A DNA stretch of 64,000 nucleotides. Origin: an uncultured Flavobacteriaceae bacterium (GTDB taxonomy: Bacteria > Bacteroidota > Bacteroidia > Flavobacteriales > Flavobacteriaceae). Shown here in pieces: positions 26,497 through 35,026 of this stretch (positions are counted from its first letter, which is position 1; every line of letters starts with the position of its first letter). The stretch spans positions 62,001 to 126,000 of the forward strand of contig CANLVG010000014.1 in assembly GCA_947494565.1 (NCBI GenBank), given 5' to 3'. Under the pieces are notes generated by a model. It made no database searches. It was given only the letters and a program-made list of their open reading frames with translations, and was not told the DNA's origin. Both the position numbers and the translations under genes were made by a program.

Positions 26497-27603
26497 TCAA
26501 AGCTCTTCGATTACCTTGCCCAATCGCATGGTAATCTCATCAATGGCGCCAATACCATTCACGCTGTGGAACTTTCCTTGCGTTTCGTAAAAATCCTTCA
26601 AGGGTGCGGTCTTTACATTATACTCTTCGAACCGGTTCCGGATCTTGGCTTCGTCTTGATCATCACTTCGACCACTAACTTTGCCGCGCTCCAGCAAACG
26701 TTCGATCAACACCTCATCATCTGCCTCTAACGCTATAGTTGCATCGATTTTCATATTCTTTCCTGCCAAAAATATGTCAAGTGCTTCAGCTTGAGCTGCA
26801 GTTCTGGGAAAACCATCGAATATGAATCCGCTTGCATCCGGGTTTTTATCCACGGCATCCTCCAGCATTTTTATCGTTACCTCATCGGGAACCAAATCTC
26901 CATTATCAATGTATGATTTGGCCAATTTGCCCAGTTCGGTATCATTTTTCATATTGTAGCGGAACAAATCTCCCGTAGAGATATGTTCCAAATTGTATTT
27001 CTCCTTTAGAAACTCGGCTTGGGTACCCTTTCCAGCACCTGGCTTACCGAAAAGCACAAGATTGATCATATGTTTTTGGTTTAGTTGGTATACTTCTCGC
27101 AAGTTACGGCCGAGCTCTTTGTAATCAAGCCCGTAACCCACAATAAACTTATTCGGAATTTCGAGGCCGACATAGTCGATTTTATATTCCCCGTTATAGA
27201 TTTCCGCTTTGTAGAAAAGGCTGGCGATCTTAAATTCCTTCACATCGATATCGGAAAACATGTGGATCAGTTGTTGTAGGGTGCGCCCCGTGTCAATAAT
27301 ATCTTCAAGTATGATAACGCTTCTCCCCTTGATATCCTCGGAAACGTCTAGAAGGGTTTCCACAATGCCCGTAGAGGTCAATCCGCCATAAGAACTGAGT
27401 TTAACGAAAGTGACTTCACAAGGGTACTCATAATGTTTTAAAAAATCGGACACGAACATAAAGGCCCCATTGAGCACACCTACAAAAATCGGGACCTCAT
27501 CCTTGTAATCGGCAGCTACTTTTTCAGCCATGTTCTTAACGGCCGACAAAATTTCTTCTTCTGACAAATAAGGCTTAAAATACTGGTCGTGGAGTTTTAG
27601 CAC
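26497..27603 (-). CDS. Hypoxanthine phosphoribosyltransferase-adenylate kinase fusion
   Basis: One uninterrupted frame of 368 residues joins two purine enzymes. Residues 1-178 are a hypoxanthine phosphoribosyltransferase with the PRPP site VIILEDIIDTGRT. Residues 179-368 are an adenylate kinase of exactly the usual 190-residue Bacteroidota length, with P-loop GKPGAGKGTQ and FDGFPRT, and a short LID of the non-zinc type. The junction reads YQLNQKH then M179, with no stop codon. The GTG at 27603 is chosen because the family N-terminus (LKLHDQYFKPYLSEEE) starts there and a promoter lies at 27624-27631, inside the longer frame. The enzyme would make IMP/GMP from bases and balance AMP, ADP and ATP. 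Confidence 0.85.
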   Translation of the reverse strand: MLKLHDQYFKPYLSEEEILSAVKNMAEKVAADYKDEVPIFVGVLNGAFMFVSDFLKHYEYPCEVTFVKLSSYGGLTSTGIVETLLDVSEDIKGRSVIILEDIIDTGRTLQQLIHMFSDIDVKEFKIASLFYKAEIYNGEYKIDYVGLEIPNKFIVGYGLDYKELGRNLREVYQLNQKHMINLVLFGKPGAGKGTQAEFLKEKYNLEHISTGDLFRYNMKNDTELGKLAKSYIDNGDLVPDEVTIKMLEDAVDKNPDASGFIFDGFPRTAAQAEALDIFLAGKNMKIDATIALEADDEVLIERLLERGKVSGRSDDQDEAKIRNRFEEYNVKTAPLKDFYETQGKFHSVNGIGAIDEITMRLGKVIEEL

Positions 27604-27623
27604 AGTTTCAAAATCTAGGATGC

Positions 27624-27631
27624 CAAATATA
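27624..27631 (-). promoter_or_regulatory. -7 element TATATTTG of hpt-adk
   Basis: The minus strand reads TATATTTG, an exact TAnnTTTG match, 20 bases before the GTG start. It shows that the frame upstream of 27603 is not translated from this promoter. A -33 element was not clear. The element lies in the 123-base spacer shared with the divergent purK. Confidence 0.5.
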
Positions 27632-27726
27632 CTATTTTGATTTCTCTTTTTTATCGGAATACCTTTCGTTTTACGAATTCGACGTATTTTTACAACATCG
27701 CCCAAAACGATTGGAACAAATTCGAT

Positions 27727-28881
27727 ATGGAATACTTTTCTTCAGGCTTTACCTTAGGCATTCTAGGAGGTGGACAACTTGGTAAAATGATGCTCTATGA
27801 AACCCGAAAGTTCGATATTCGAACAAAGGTTATGGATGCCTCAGAGGATGCTCCGTGCCGCATAGCCTGCAATGAATTCGTCATCGGTAGTTTGATGGAT
27901 TATAACACCGTTTACGAATTCGGAAAGACGGTAGACGTACTTACCATTGAAATCGAGAATGTCAATCTTGATGCATTGGAAAAGCTCGAAGACGAGGGTA
28001 AAAAAGTTTTTCCACCGACTAAAGCATTGCGCATTATTCAAAACAAGGCGAAACAAAAGTTGTTTTATGTTGACCATAACGTTCCAACAGCCGATTTTCA
28101 ACGTTTTGCCTACGTGAGCGAGATCAAGGATAGCATCCAAAATGGAGGACTTGATTTTCCCTTTGTCTGGAAAGCGGCCCAGTTTGGGTACGACGGTCAA
28201 GGCGTACAGGTCGTGCGAGAACAAAAAGACCTTGAAGGACTCCCCCCCGGAGAATGTATCACCGAGGAAATGGTGAATTTCAAAAATGAACTGGCCGTTA
28301 TCGTAGCCCGAAGTGCTAGTGGAGAAGTCAAAACCTATCCGGTCGTGGAAATGGAATTTCATCCGGAAGCCAATCAAGTAGAATATGTCATCTGTCCGGC
28401 CAGGATTTCCGAGGAGGTAGCCCAAAAGGCGCAAGAGGTGGCCTTAAACGTATCTGAAGAGATCAAACATGTCGGGCTCTTAGCAGTCGAAATGTTTCAG
28501 ACCCAAGAGGATGAAATCTTAGTGAACGAAGTAGCACCAAGACCCCATAATAGTGGTCATTACAGTATAGAAGGAAGTTATACGAATCAATTTGAGCAAC
28601 ACTTGCGTGCGATTCTCGATATACCTTTGGGAAATACGGACAGTAAAGTTGCGGGCATTATGGTAAACCTAGTCGGTGCCGAAGGCCATACAGGTGAAGT
28701 GGTTTACGAAAACATCGATGCAATTATGGCCATGTCCGGTGTCACTCCACATATCTACGGAAAAAAAGTAACAAGGCCTTTTCGTAAGATGGGGCACGTC
28801 ACTATTGTGAATGAAGATGTAAAGGAGGCACGGACCATAGCGCAAAAAGTAAAGGAAACCATCAAGGTGGTTTCCAAATAG
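27727..28881 (+). CDS. purK: 5-(carboxyamino)imidazole ribonucleotide synthase
   Basis: The product has 384 residues from the ATG at 27727 (MEYFSSGFTLGILGGGQLGKM). ATP-grasp features are visible: GILGGGQLGKMM at the start, VWKAAQFGYDGQGVQVV for ATP binding and VNEVAPRPHNSGHYSIEG for the metal-ligand end. The enzyme carboxylates AIR to N5-CAIR using ATP and bicarbonate in purine synthesis. A longer frame from 27637 would run into the divergent promoter region. purE follows on the same strand. Confidence 0.94.
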   Translation: MEYFSSGFTLGILGGGQLGKMMLYETRKFDIRTKVMDASEDAPCRIACNEFVIGSLMDYNTVYEFGKTVDVLTIEIENVNLDALEKLEDEGKKVFPPTKALRIIQNKAKQKLFYVDHNVPTADFQRFAYVSEIKDSIQNGGLDFPFVWKAAQFGYDGQGVQVVREQKDLEGLPPGECITEEMVNFKNELAVIVARSASGEVKTYPVVEMEFHPEANQVEYVICPARISEEVAQKAQEVALNVSEEIKHVGLLAVEMFQTQEDEILVNEVAPRPHNSGHYSIEGSYTNQFEQHLRAILDIPLGNTDSKVAGIMVNLVGAEGHTGEVVYENIDAIMAMSGVTPHIYGKKVTRPFRKMGHVTIVNEDVKEARTIAQKVKETIKVVSK

Positions 28882-29010
28882 TTTTAAAACATATCGGGCT
28901 TGATATCGTGCCAATACAACGATTACCAAAAGGTCGGATTGTAAACAATATAACCCTACCTGATACCGGAAGTAGCTTTTCAGGTATTGTAGTTAGAAAT
29001 TTAAAATACA

Positions 29011-29502
29011 ATGAGTAAAGTAGCCGTAGTCATGGGGAGCACAAGTGACCTACCCGTCATGCAAGATGCAATAGATATCTTAAAGGGTTTCGATATTGCA
29101 GTGGACGTCGATATCGTTTCTGCCCATCGCACTCCTGAAAAACTCTTCGACTTCAGTAAAAATGCACATACTAATGGCTATAAAGTCATTATTGCCGGAG
29201 CTGGTGGGGCCGCTCACTTACCGGGCATGGTCGCAGCTATGTCACCACTCCCGGTGATTGGTGTACCAGTAAAAAGCAGCAATTCAATTGATGGTTGGGA
29301 TTCCATCCTATCCATTCTACAAATGCCTGGCGGTGTTCCGGTAGCCACTGTGGCTTTGAATGGCGCGAAGAACGCAGGTATTCTAGCTGCCCAGATTATC
29401 GGAAGCTCGGATAACTGCGTTTTGGACAAGATCATACTGTATAAAGAAGGACTGAAACAAAAAGTTATCGAGGGCGCCAAATCAGTGAACAATAAACCAT
29501 AG
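29011..29502 (+). CDS. purE: 5-(carboxyamino)imidazole ribonucleotide mutase
   Basis: The product has 163 residues, the usual length for class I PurE. The opening MGSTSDLPVMQDA and the SAHRTPEKLFDF motif with its active-site His are present. So are AGAGGAAHLPGMVAAM and the GVPVKS loop. It isomerises N5-CAIR to CAIR, the product of PurK, whose gene is 130 bases upstream. The spacing includes an inverted repeat but no T tract, so the genes may be cotranscribed. Confidence 0.95.
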   Translation: MSKVAVVMGSTSDLPVMQDAIDILKGFDIAVDVDIVSAHRTPEKLFDFSKNAHTNGYKVIIAGAGGAAHLPGMVAAMSPLPVIGVPVKSSNSIDGWDSILSILQMPGGVPVATVALNGAKNAGILAAQIIGSSDNCVLDKIILYKEGLKQKVIEGAKSVNNKP

Positions 29503-29578
29503 CCGATTGATGGCAAATGCACTTCGCAATCCTGATACATTTCCCAACACATAATTCCAATAGCTCAATTTCACTATA

Positions 29579-31606
29579 ATGAACCCACTGCTACAACCCT
29601 TCGACACTGCGCCGTTTTCAAAAATTAAAAACGAGCACTTTAAAGCCGCATTTCTGGAGGCCATGAAAGATGCTCGGGCCGAAATCGATGCGATAACATC
29701 AACCCAAGAAAAACCAACTTTTGAAAATACAATCGAAACTTTAGAATTCTCAGGGCAGCAGTTGGACCGAATTTCAAGTGTATTCTTCAACCTCAATTCA
29801 GCCGAGACGAATGAAGAAATACAAAAAATAGCCCAAGAGGTCTCGCCCCTGCTCTCTGAATTTGGAAATGATATTACCCTGAATGAAGCCTTATTCGAAA
29901 GAATAAAGACCGTTTACCAACAAAAAGAATCACTGGACCTATCCGTGGAACAACAGACCCTTTTGGATAAACGCTATAAGAGTTTCAGTAGAAACGGGGC
30001 CAATCTTTCTGAAGAAAAAAAGAAGCGTCTACGTGAAATCGATGCCGAACTATCAAAGTTAAAATTGAAGTTCGGTGAAAACGTCTTGGCGGAAACGAAC
30101 AAGTACGAGATGCACTTGACGGATGAAAAAGACGTGGATGGACTGCCGGAAGGAGCAAAAGAAATGGCATCTCAATTGGCCCGATCAAAAGAAAAAAAAG
30201 GCTGGTTGATCACACTGGATTATCCGAGTTACGTTCCCTTTATGAAATATGCGAAGAACCGTGAGCTGAGAAAGGAACTTTCATTGGCCTTTGGAAGCAA
30301 AGCGTTCAAAGGCGATGCTTTTGACAATCAGGAGACTGTTCTCAAAATTGCCAACCTAAGGCATGAACGTGCAACACTTCTAGGATATTCCACACATGCC
30401 CATTTTGTTCTGGAAGAACGCATGGCCGAAACTCCTGAAAAAGTACATTCTTTTTTGAATGAATTACTAGATAAAGCGAAACCCGCCGCGGAGCAGGAAT
30501 TCAAACAGCTAGAAGATTTCGCCAAGGATCTGGATGGAATTGACAAACTTCAAAAGTGGGACGGCAGTTACTATTCTGAAAAACTGAAACAAAAACTGTT
30601 CGACCTTGATGACGAACAACTTAAGCCTTATTTCAAGCTTGAGAACGTTATCGAAGGTGTCTTCAAAGTAGCTGAAAAATTATTCGGATTGCATTTTGAA
30701 GAAGTCACCGATATCGACACCTATCACAAGGAAGTAAAGACATTTCGTGTCTACGATGCCGACAAAAACTTCATTTCGGTATTCTATGCAGACTTTCACC
30801 CCAGAGCCGGAAAGCGTGGCGGTGCCTGGATGACCTCCTTCAAACCCCAATGGAAAAAAGATGGGATGAATGTACGGCCCCACATATCGAATGTTTGCAA
30901 TTTCACCCCTTCTACTGAAACCAAACCGTCTTTATTGACCTTTAACGAGGTCACTACCCTCTTTCATGAATTCGGTCATGGACTACACGGTATGCTAGCC
31001 AATACCACATACCCGAGTCTTTCGGGCACCTCGGTCTATTGGGATTTTGTGGAACTTCCGTCACAAATCATGGAAAACTGGTGCTATGAACAAAAGGCAC
31101 TTCAGTTATTTGCAAAGCACTATCAAACAGGGGAAGTCATTCCTATGGAATTCGTAAAAAAAATCAAGGAATCCGCTACTTTTCAAGAAGGCATGGCTAC
31201 CCTACGCCAGTTGAGTTTTGGATTGTTGGACATGTCTTGGCACGGAGCCGATCCATCGAAGATCAGCAACGTCAAAGCTCATGAATCCAAGGTCTTTGAC
31301 GGCACCAATTTGTATCCTGATACACCTGAAACCTGTATGAGTACTGCGTTTGCCCATATTTTTCAAGGGGGCTATTCTTCAGGGTACTATAGTTACAAAT
31401 GGGCCGAAGTGCTTGATGCAGATGCCTTTGCCTACTTCAAGGAAAAAGGAATTTTCGATAAAGAGGTAGCAACCAAGTTCAAGGATCATGTACTGTCTAA
31501 AGGAGGAACCGAAAACCCCATGGTCTTATACAAAAGATTTCGAGGAGCCGCACCCAAAGTTGAAGCATTACTTGAAAGAGCCGGACTCATAAAAAAAGCT
31601 GGATAA
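29579..31606 (+). CDS. M3-family oligopeptidase (Dcp/OpdA type)
   Basis: The product has 675 residues with the zinc motif HEFGH, with H463 and H467 as ligands, in FHEFGHGLHGML. The opening NPLLQPFDTAPFSKIKNEHF is typical of the Dcp/OpdA group in Bacteroidota. The downstream region carries YPDTPETCMSTAFAHIFQGGYSSGYYSYKW, which contains the substrate-binding Gly/Tyr motif of M3 peptidases. No signal peptide is present, so this is a cytoplasmic enzyme for short peptides. It follows purE by 76 bases. Confidence 0.9.
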   Translation: MNPLLQPFDTAPFSKIKNEHFKAAFLEAMKDARAEIDAITSTQEKPTFENTIETLEFSGQQLDRISSVFFNLNSAETNEEIQKIAQEVSPLLSEFGNDITLNEALFERIKTVYQQKESLDLSVEQQTLLDKRYKSFSRNGANLSEEKKKRLREIDAELSKLKLKFGENVLAETNKYEMHLTDEKDVDGLPEGAKEMASQLARSKEKKGWLITLDYPSYVPFMKYAKNRELRKELSLAFGSKAFKGDAFDNQETVLKIANLRHERATLLGYSTHAHFVLEERMAETPEKVHSFLNELLDKAKPAAEQEFKQLEDFAKDLDGIDKLQKWDGSYYSEKLKQKLFDLDDEQLKPYFKLENVIEGVFKVAEKLFGLHFEEVTDIDTYHKEVKTFRVYDADKNFISVFYADFHPRAGKRGGAWMTSFKPQWKKDGMNVRPHISNVCNFTPSTETKPSLLTFNEVTTLFHEFGHGLHGMLANTTYPSLSGTSVYWDFVELPSQIMENWCYEQKALQLFAKHYQTGEVIPMEFVKKIKESATFQEGMATLRQLSFGLLDMSWHGADPSKISNVKAHESKVFDGTNLYPDTPETCMSTAFAHIFQGGYSSGYYSYKWAEVLDADAFAYFKEKGIFDKEVATKFKDHVLSKGGTENPMVLYKRFRGAAPKVEALLERAGLIKKAG

Positions 31607-31643
31607 CTTCCCGCTTTTCCTTAATCTTCATTTCAAATTTTAC

Positions 31644-31694
31644 TTTGACATTCCGATGTCAAAATTCAGTTTCACCATCTCGCAGCGCTAGCGC
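31644..31694. repeat. Two inverted repeats downstream of the M3 peptidase gene
   Basis: TTTGACAT and ATGTCAAA (31644-31651 and 31656-31663) pair perfectly around a TCCG loop, a UNCG-type tetraloop in RNA. A ten-base perfect palindrome GCGCTAGCGC follows at 31685-31694. No T tract follows on the plus strand, so this is not a classical terminator for the peptidase gene. The palindrome lies inside the cysteine-rich frame of the other strand. Confidence 0.55.
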
Positions 31695-31857
31695 AGCCTT
31701 TGGCGTGCTTACCTAACTGGACTTTATTTACATCGTAACACGGTGAGCCCGAACATCTTTTTCCAGGCTCTATACCACAGCTACGAGTAACTTGACAACA
31801 ATTACTTTCAGGCCCTTGTTGGGATGGGTATTTTAGGGACCATAACCAAAACTTGTT
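31672..31857 (-). other. Cysteine-rich open frame without a start codon
   Basis: Between a TGA at 31858-31860 and a TGA at 31672-31674 the minus strand stays open for 61 codons. The translation has six Cys in SNCCQVTRSCG, KRCSGSPCYD and AKGCAS, and opens with Trp-rich NKFWLWSLKY. No ATG, GTG or TTG occurs in the frame. It may be a fragment of a decayed gene, part of a repeated intergenic element, or chance. It lies in the gap between the M3 peptidase and the cadherin/metzincin gene. Confidence 0.3.
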
Positions 31858-31863
31858 TCACCA

Positions 31864-32865
31864 ATGAACAAATCTTTTTTTATTGTCCCTGCACTTATTC
31901 TTGCTTCCTGTAGTAGTGATTCAGATGAAGTCAAACAAGAAACAGAAAACAGTCAACCCTCGATTACACAACAATCCTTTGCCATAGATGAACATAGCCA
32001 AGCTGGCTCCTCAATAGGAACCGTAAGTGCTACCGACGCCGATAACGACGAATTGACCTTTACAATCAATAGTGAAAGTGGATTGGAAATCAATGAGGCA
32101 AACGGTGAAATCACCCTTGGAAACACATTGGTTCTAGACTATGAAGCCAGTGAAAGCCTTCCGTTTACCGTTTCCGTTTTCGATGGGAAAAGTATTGTCG
32201 AACAGGCTTTCGAGTTGACCATCAACAATATTGATGAATACGAGCTGTTGTCAGACACGCAAAAAGGGACCATCGCATATTACCAGTATTTGACGTTATG
32301 GCAAGCCCCGACAAACAGTGCTTTAAGCAATACGAGTAGATGGATGCAACCCATGAGACTGTACTTGGATGGACAGATTAGTACGGACTTCAGAGCAAAT
32401 GTAGAAGCCGTTCTCGAGGAATACAATACGATCTTTGAGAATAGTGATTTCAGCATTTCACTAGTGGCTTCCTTAGAAGAATCGAATGCACATCTCTATT
32501 TTGGCGACACCAATGATATAGATGGACTTTGGGATGATATGTTCGCGATTATTGACGGACAGACCTTCTCGGGCTATGCCATTACCTCAAATGACAATTC
32601 CGTTTTAAGCAACTCAAGAATATGGGTATCAAGTACACTGCCTATCCTATTTAAACATGAAATGGGGCATGCCTTAGGTTTTGGTCACTCCGATAAATGT
32701 GATACCGAAAATAGTTTTATGTGTTCTAGCATCGATGCCAATCATGATTTTCTCGAAATGGAGAAAATGATTATGGCTTACGCCTATGGCAACGATATGG
32801 AAGCTGGTCTTACCGAAGACGAGATCGAAACTGTATTGGCAAATAAAATGTTCTTGGAAGACTAG
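31864..32865 (+). CDS. Lipoprotein with cadherin domain and metzincin-type metalloprotease
   Basis: The product has 333 residues. The signal ends in the lipobox LASC (Cys about residue 16) followed by SSDSDE. A cadherin-like repeat (SIGTVSATDADNDELTF and LDYEASESLPFTVSVFDG) spans about 35-125. The C-terminal domain has HEMGHALGFGH with H265, an HExxHxxGxxH zinc signature, and a later MIMAY that may be the Met-turn. It should be a zinc peptidase tethered to the cell surface. A hairpin terminator follows. Confidence 0.8.
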   Translation: MNKSFFIVPALILASCSSDSDEVKQETENSQPSITQQSFAIDEHSQAGSSIGTVSATDADNDELTFTINSESGLEINEANGEITLGNTLVLDYEASESLPFTVSVFDGKSIVEQAFELTINNIDEYELLSDTQKGTIAYYQYLTLWQAPTNSALSNTSRWMQPMRLYLDGQISTDFRANVEAVLEEYNTIFENSDFSISLVASLEESNAHLYFGDTNDIDGLWDDMFAIIDGQTFSGYAITSNDNSVLSNSRIWVSSTLPILFKHEMGHALGFGHSDKCDTENSFMCSSIDANHDFLEMEKMIMAYAYGNDMEAGLTEDEIETVLANKMFLED

Positions 32866-32884
32866 AAAAACCATTGTATTCATG

Positions 32885-32926
32885 AAAGGAGATAGGCGGT
32901 AAAGCTACTACCTGTTTCCTTTTTTA
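32885..32926 (+). terminator. Terminator of the cadherin/metzincin gene
   Basis: A 17-base stem (AAAGGAGATAGGCGGTA against TACTACCTGTTTCCTTT, with three GU pairs and one mismatch) closes over AAGC and runs into a T tract. The rest of the gap up to 33125 shows no gene. Confidence 0.65.
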
Positions 32927-33125
32927 TTTCGCCCAGATTGCCCGCTTAATCGAAACAGCGGGGTGGTAGACAATCCAAGTTTACATCCTTCTAGCAGGTC
33001 GCTGAAGAAGCGGGAATATCCGCTGTGATTATGATTATCGTACCATCATCCAAGGTTCAATTCCCTTCAGAATAAAATTCATGAATGATGTGATCTCTTT
33101 GGGTTTTTCTTCCAAAAACATCACT

Positions 33126-33995
33126 TTAATTTTTTACATTGATCTTTGCTTCCGCCTTTAATTTCGCCTCGCTGTTCTTATCCCAAATTCTAATCTGCCA
33201 TTTTAACGGATTCGCTATTTGACCTTCTTTGACAATGAGCGTGGCAGCAACACCTTGCTTCAAAAGGGCTTCATTGGTAATTGGCTCTTCAAAGACATCT
33301 GCCATATCGAGTATCTGATTGTTATCATTATCGATCACCCTCACGCTCATACCCAAATGTATCGCTTGGTCTTTTTTAACATACCCATCAAGGTCTTGAA
33401 TATCAAAACGCAGATTTTCAAAAAATTTGAACGTCCCATCGTGAATAATCTCATCTCGATCATCGGAATAGATATATGCCTCTGAATACGTAAGTCCGTT
33501 AGAGACTACTTTAATTTTCGTGTCAGGCACCAGTTCGAAATCCATCTTCGTGTTCATACTTGCATTTCCCTTTGTATCTCTGATATGGCATGCTAAGGCG
33601 TAGGTAGTTCCGGAGTAAATAGGTCTTGCCAAGATCATATGACCGTTTAGAGACGAATCATCACCATCGAGGCCCTCAAAATCAGCCCCAAACAAGTCAT
33701 ATCGCTTCAAAACGGTATCTCCTTTTTTAGACAATACGAACATATCCATCTGCGGAAATATTTTACCGTTCTCCTCGATAAAGCCATCTATGTCAATAAA
33801 ATTCGTATATATTTTTTGACCATAAAAGAATGTACGGTTATCGGTCTCCTCCTCGGCATCGGCGAGATAGACCTTACTTGCCGACAAACCATTTTCAGAG
33901 ACCATGATTCCCTTTGAACCATCTTTACTCGAGGAGGTATTCATCTGACACCCGAGTATCAAAATGGTCAAAAGTGGTAGAAGTACTAATTTCAT
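33126..33995 (-). CDS. Lipoprotein of unknown function
   Basis: The product has 289 residues from the ATG at 33995. It starts with a lipoprotein signal (MKLVLLPLLTILILGC, Cys at 16). The rest contains two related beta-rich segments, each opening with a V-S-x-N-G-L-x-x-S element (VSENGLSAS and VSNGLTYSEA) and followed by F-F-x-x-x-x-x-x followed by DIDGF/DLDGY. This suggests a tandem duplication of one domain. No enzyme motif was seen. It starts one base after the stop of the rhodanese gene, so the two are coupled. Confidence 0.8.
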   Translation of the reverse strand: MKLVLLPLLTILILGCQMNTSSSKDGSKGIMVSENGLSASKVYLADAEEETDNRTFFYGQKIYTNFIDIDGFIEENGKIFPQMDMFVLSKKGDTVLKRYDLFGADFEGLDGDDSSLNGHMILARPIYSGTTYALACHIRDTKGNASMNTKMDFELVPDTKIKVVSNGLTYSEAYIYSDDRDEIIHDGTFKFFENLRFDIQDLDGYVKKDQAIHLGMSVRVIDNDNNQILDMADVFEEPITNEALLKQGVAATLIVKEGQIANPLKWQIRIWDKNSEAKLKAEAKINVKN

Positions 33996-33996
33996 A

Positions 33997-34353
33997 TTAT
34001 TTATTGTTGGCCGACCATGCGTCGTACCCTCCTTCAAGATTTACCACCTTTTTGTAGCCTAAGGAGTCTAACAGCTGTTGCGCTTTCGCACTACGCCCTC
34101 CCTTCTTGCAGTATACATATACGGTTTCTTCCTTTCCGATTTTAGTCATTTGTTTTGAAAAGTCAGTATCAAACCAATTGATATTTATCGCATTCTCAAG
34201 ATGGCCTGCTTTGAATTCCCCAGGTGTTCTTACATCGACCAATATCACGCTATTGATTTCATTCTGTGAGACTTCCGTGATAGGTTTTGACGACATTTGA
34301 GCACAGGAAAAATTGAATACGACAATGAAGAACAGTATTAAATACACTTTCAT
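33997..34353 (-). CDS. Rhodanese-like lipoprotein
   Basis: The product has 118 residues, a single rhodanese domain after a lipoprotein signal (FNFSC, Cys17). The active-site loop is YCKKGGRSA with Cys82, and the DVRTPGEFKAGHLENAININ and GGYDAW motifs frame it. It would carry sulfur as a persulfide on Cys82 in the periplasm or at the outer membrane. Its promoter must lie in the 116-base gap to the sigma-factor gene, which is divergent. Confidence 0.9.
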   Translation of the reverse strand: MKVYLILFFIVVFNFSCAQMSSKPITEVSQNEINSVILVDVRTPGEFKAGHLENAININWFDTDFSKQMTKIGKEETVYVYCKKGGRSAKAQQLLDSLGYKKVVNLEGGYDAWSANNK

Positions 34354-34444
34354 AACTGAATGTTTCAGTAAATATAAAAATTATGGCAGCATTAAAATTT
34401 ACATCTCAAAAAGAAAATTTAAAGGTAGTTACATCAAATTCAGT

Positions 34445-34452
34445 TACATTTG
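34445..34452 (+). promoter_or_regulatory. -7 element TACATTTG of the sigma factor gene
   Basis: TACATTTG is an exact TAnnTTTG match and is followed 18 bases later by the ATG at 34470. It lies inside the longer frame starting at 34383, which argues for the shorter start. No good -33 was found. Confidence 0.5.
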
Positions 34453-34469
34453 ATAACGAGAAAGGAAAA

Positions 34470-35024
34470 ATGACAACTCATCAACTACAACCCGATTCTT
34501 GGGTCGATTTATACGCTGATTATCTTTTCAACTATGCGGTTGCCCGGGTTAGCGATTCTGAAATCGCAAAAGATCTGGTGCAGGAGACTTTTTTTGCAGG
34601 TCTAAAATCGGCAAAGAATTATAAAGGTGACGCCGCCGAACGCACTTGGTTAATCGCTATTCTCAAGCGCAAGGTAATCGATCACTATCGCAAAATCAAT
34701 TCAAACAAAGGCAAAGCGGAAGTACGTATGAGCTATAGCTCAAATTCAGATTCTGAAGGGGACTGGTTGGAAGAACAAGTCGCCGATCCGTTCAGCACGC
34801 TGGAAAACAGCACAATCGAAAATGAGGAGCTAGGAATGGCCATTCATTCTTGTATCTCCAAATTACCCAGAAAACAAGCCCAAGTTTTCAAGATGAAAAC
34901 AATTCAAGGGATAGGAACAGAAGAGATTTGTAATGAATTGGGAATTAATCCGTCCAACCTTTGGGTAATGATCCACAGAGCTAGAACAGCTCTAATGGGC
35001 TGCCTTAATGAAAATTGGTATTAG
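34470..35024 (+). CDS. ECF-type RNA polymerase sigma factor
   Basis: The product has 184 residues from the ATG at 34470 (MTTHQLQPDSWVDLYADYLF). Region 2 carries DLVQETFFAGLKS and ERTWLIAILKRKVIDHYRK. Region 4 has LPRKQAQVFKMKTIQGIGTEEICNELGINPSNLWVMIHRAR, a helix-turn-helix that binds the -35 region. The start at 34383 would add 29 poorly structured residues and contains the promoter element. A small HC2-type zinc protein follows two bases later and is probably its anti-sigma factor. Confidence 0.88.
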   Translation: MTTHQLQPDSWVDLYADYLFNYAVARVSDSEIAKDLVQETFFAGLKSAKNYKGDAAERTWLIAILKRKVIDHYRKINSNKGKAEVRMSYSSNSDSEGDWLEEQVADPFSTLENSTIENEELGMAIHSCISKLPRKQAQVFKMKTIQGIGTEEICNELGINPSNLWVMIHRARTALMGCLNENWY

Positions 35025-35026
35025 CT

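Noticed and set aside
27604-27705. N-terminal extension of the hpt-adk gene
   Set aside because: The exact -7 element at 27624-27631 lies within it, and homology begins at the GTG at 27603.
27637-27726. N-terminal extension of purK
   Set aside because: It runs through the divergent promoter region and is not part of the family, which begins at MEYFSSGF at 27727.
27841-28434. 197-codon frame antisense to purK
   Set aside because: It is fully inside purK on the other strand, and no independent coding signs were seen.
28957-28988. Inverted repeat TACCTGA/TCAGGTA before purE
   Set aside because: The stem is only seven bases with a long loop and no T tract; a regulatory role such as a riboswitch is not supported by conserved motifs.
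33050-33075. Possible tRNA T-arm (GGTTCAATTCCC)
   Set aside because: No cloverleaf, anticodon arm or matching acceptor stem could be built around it.
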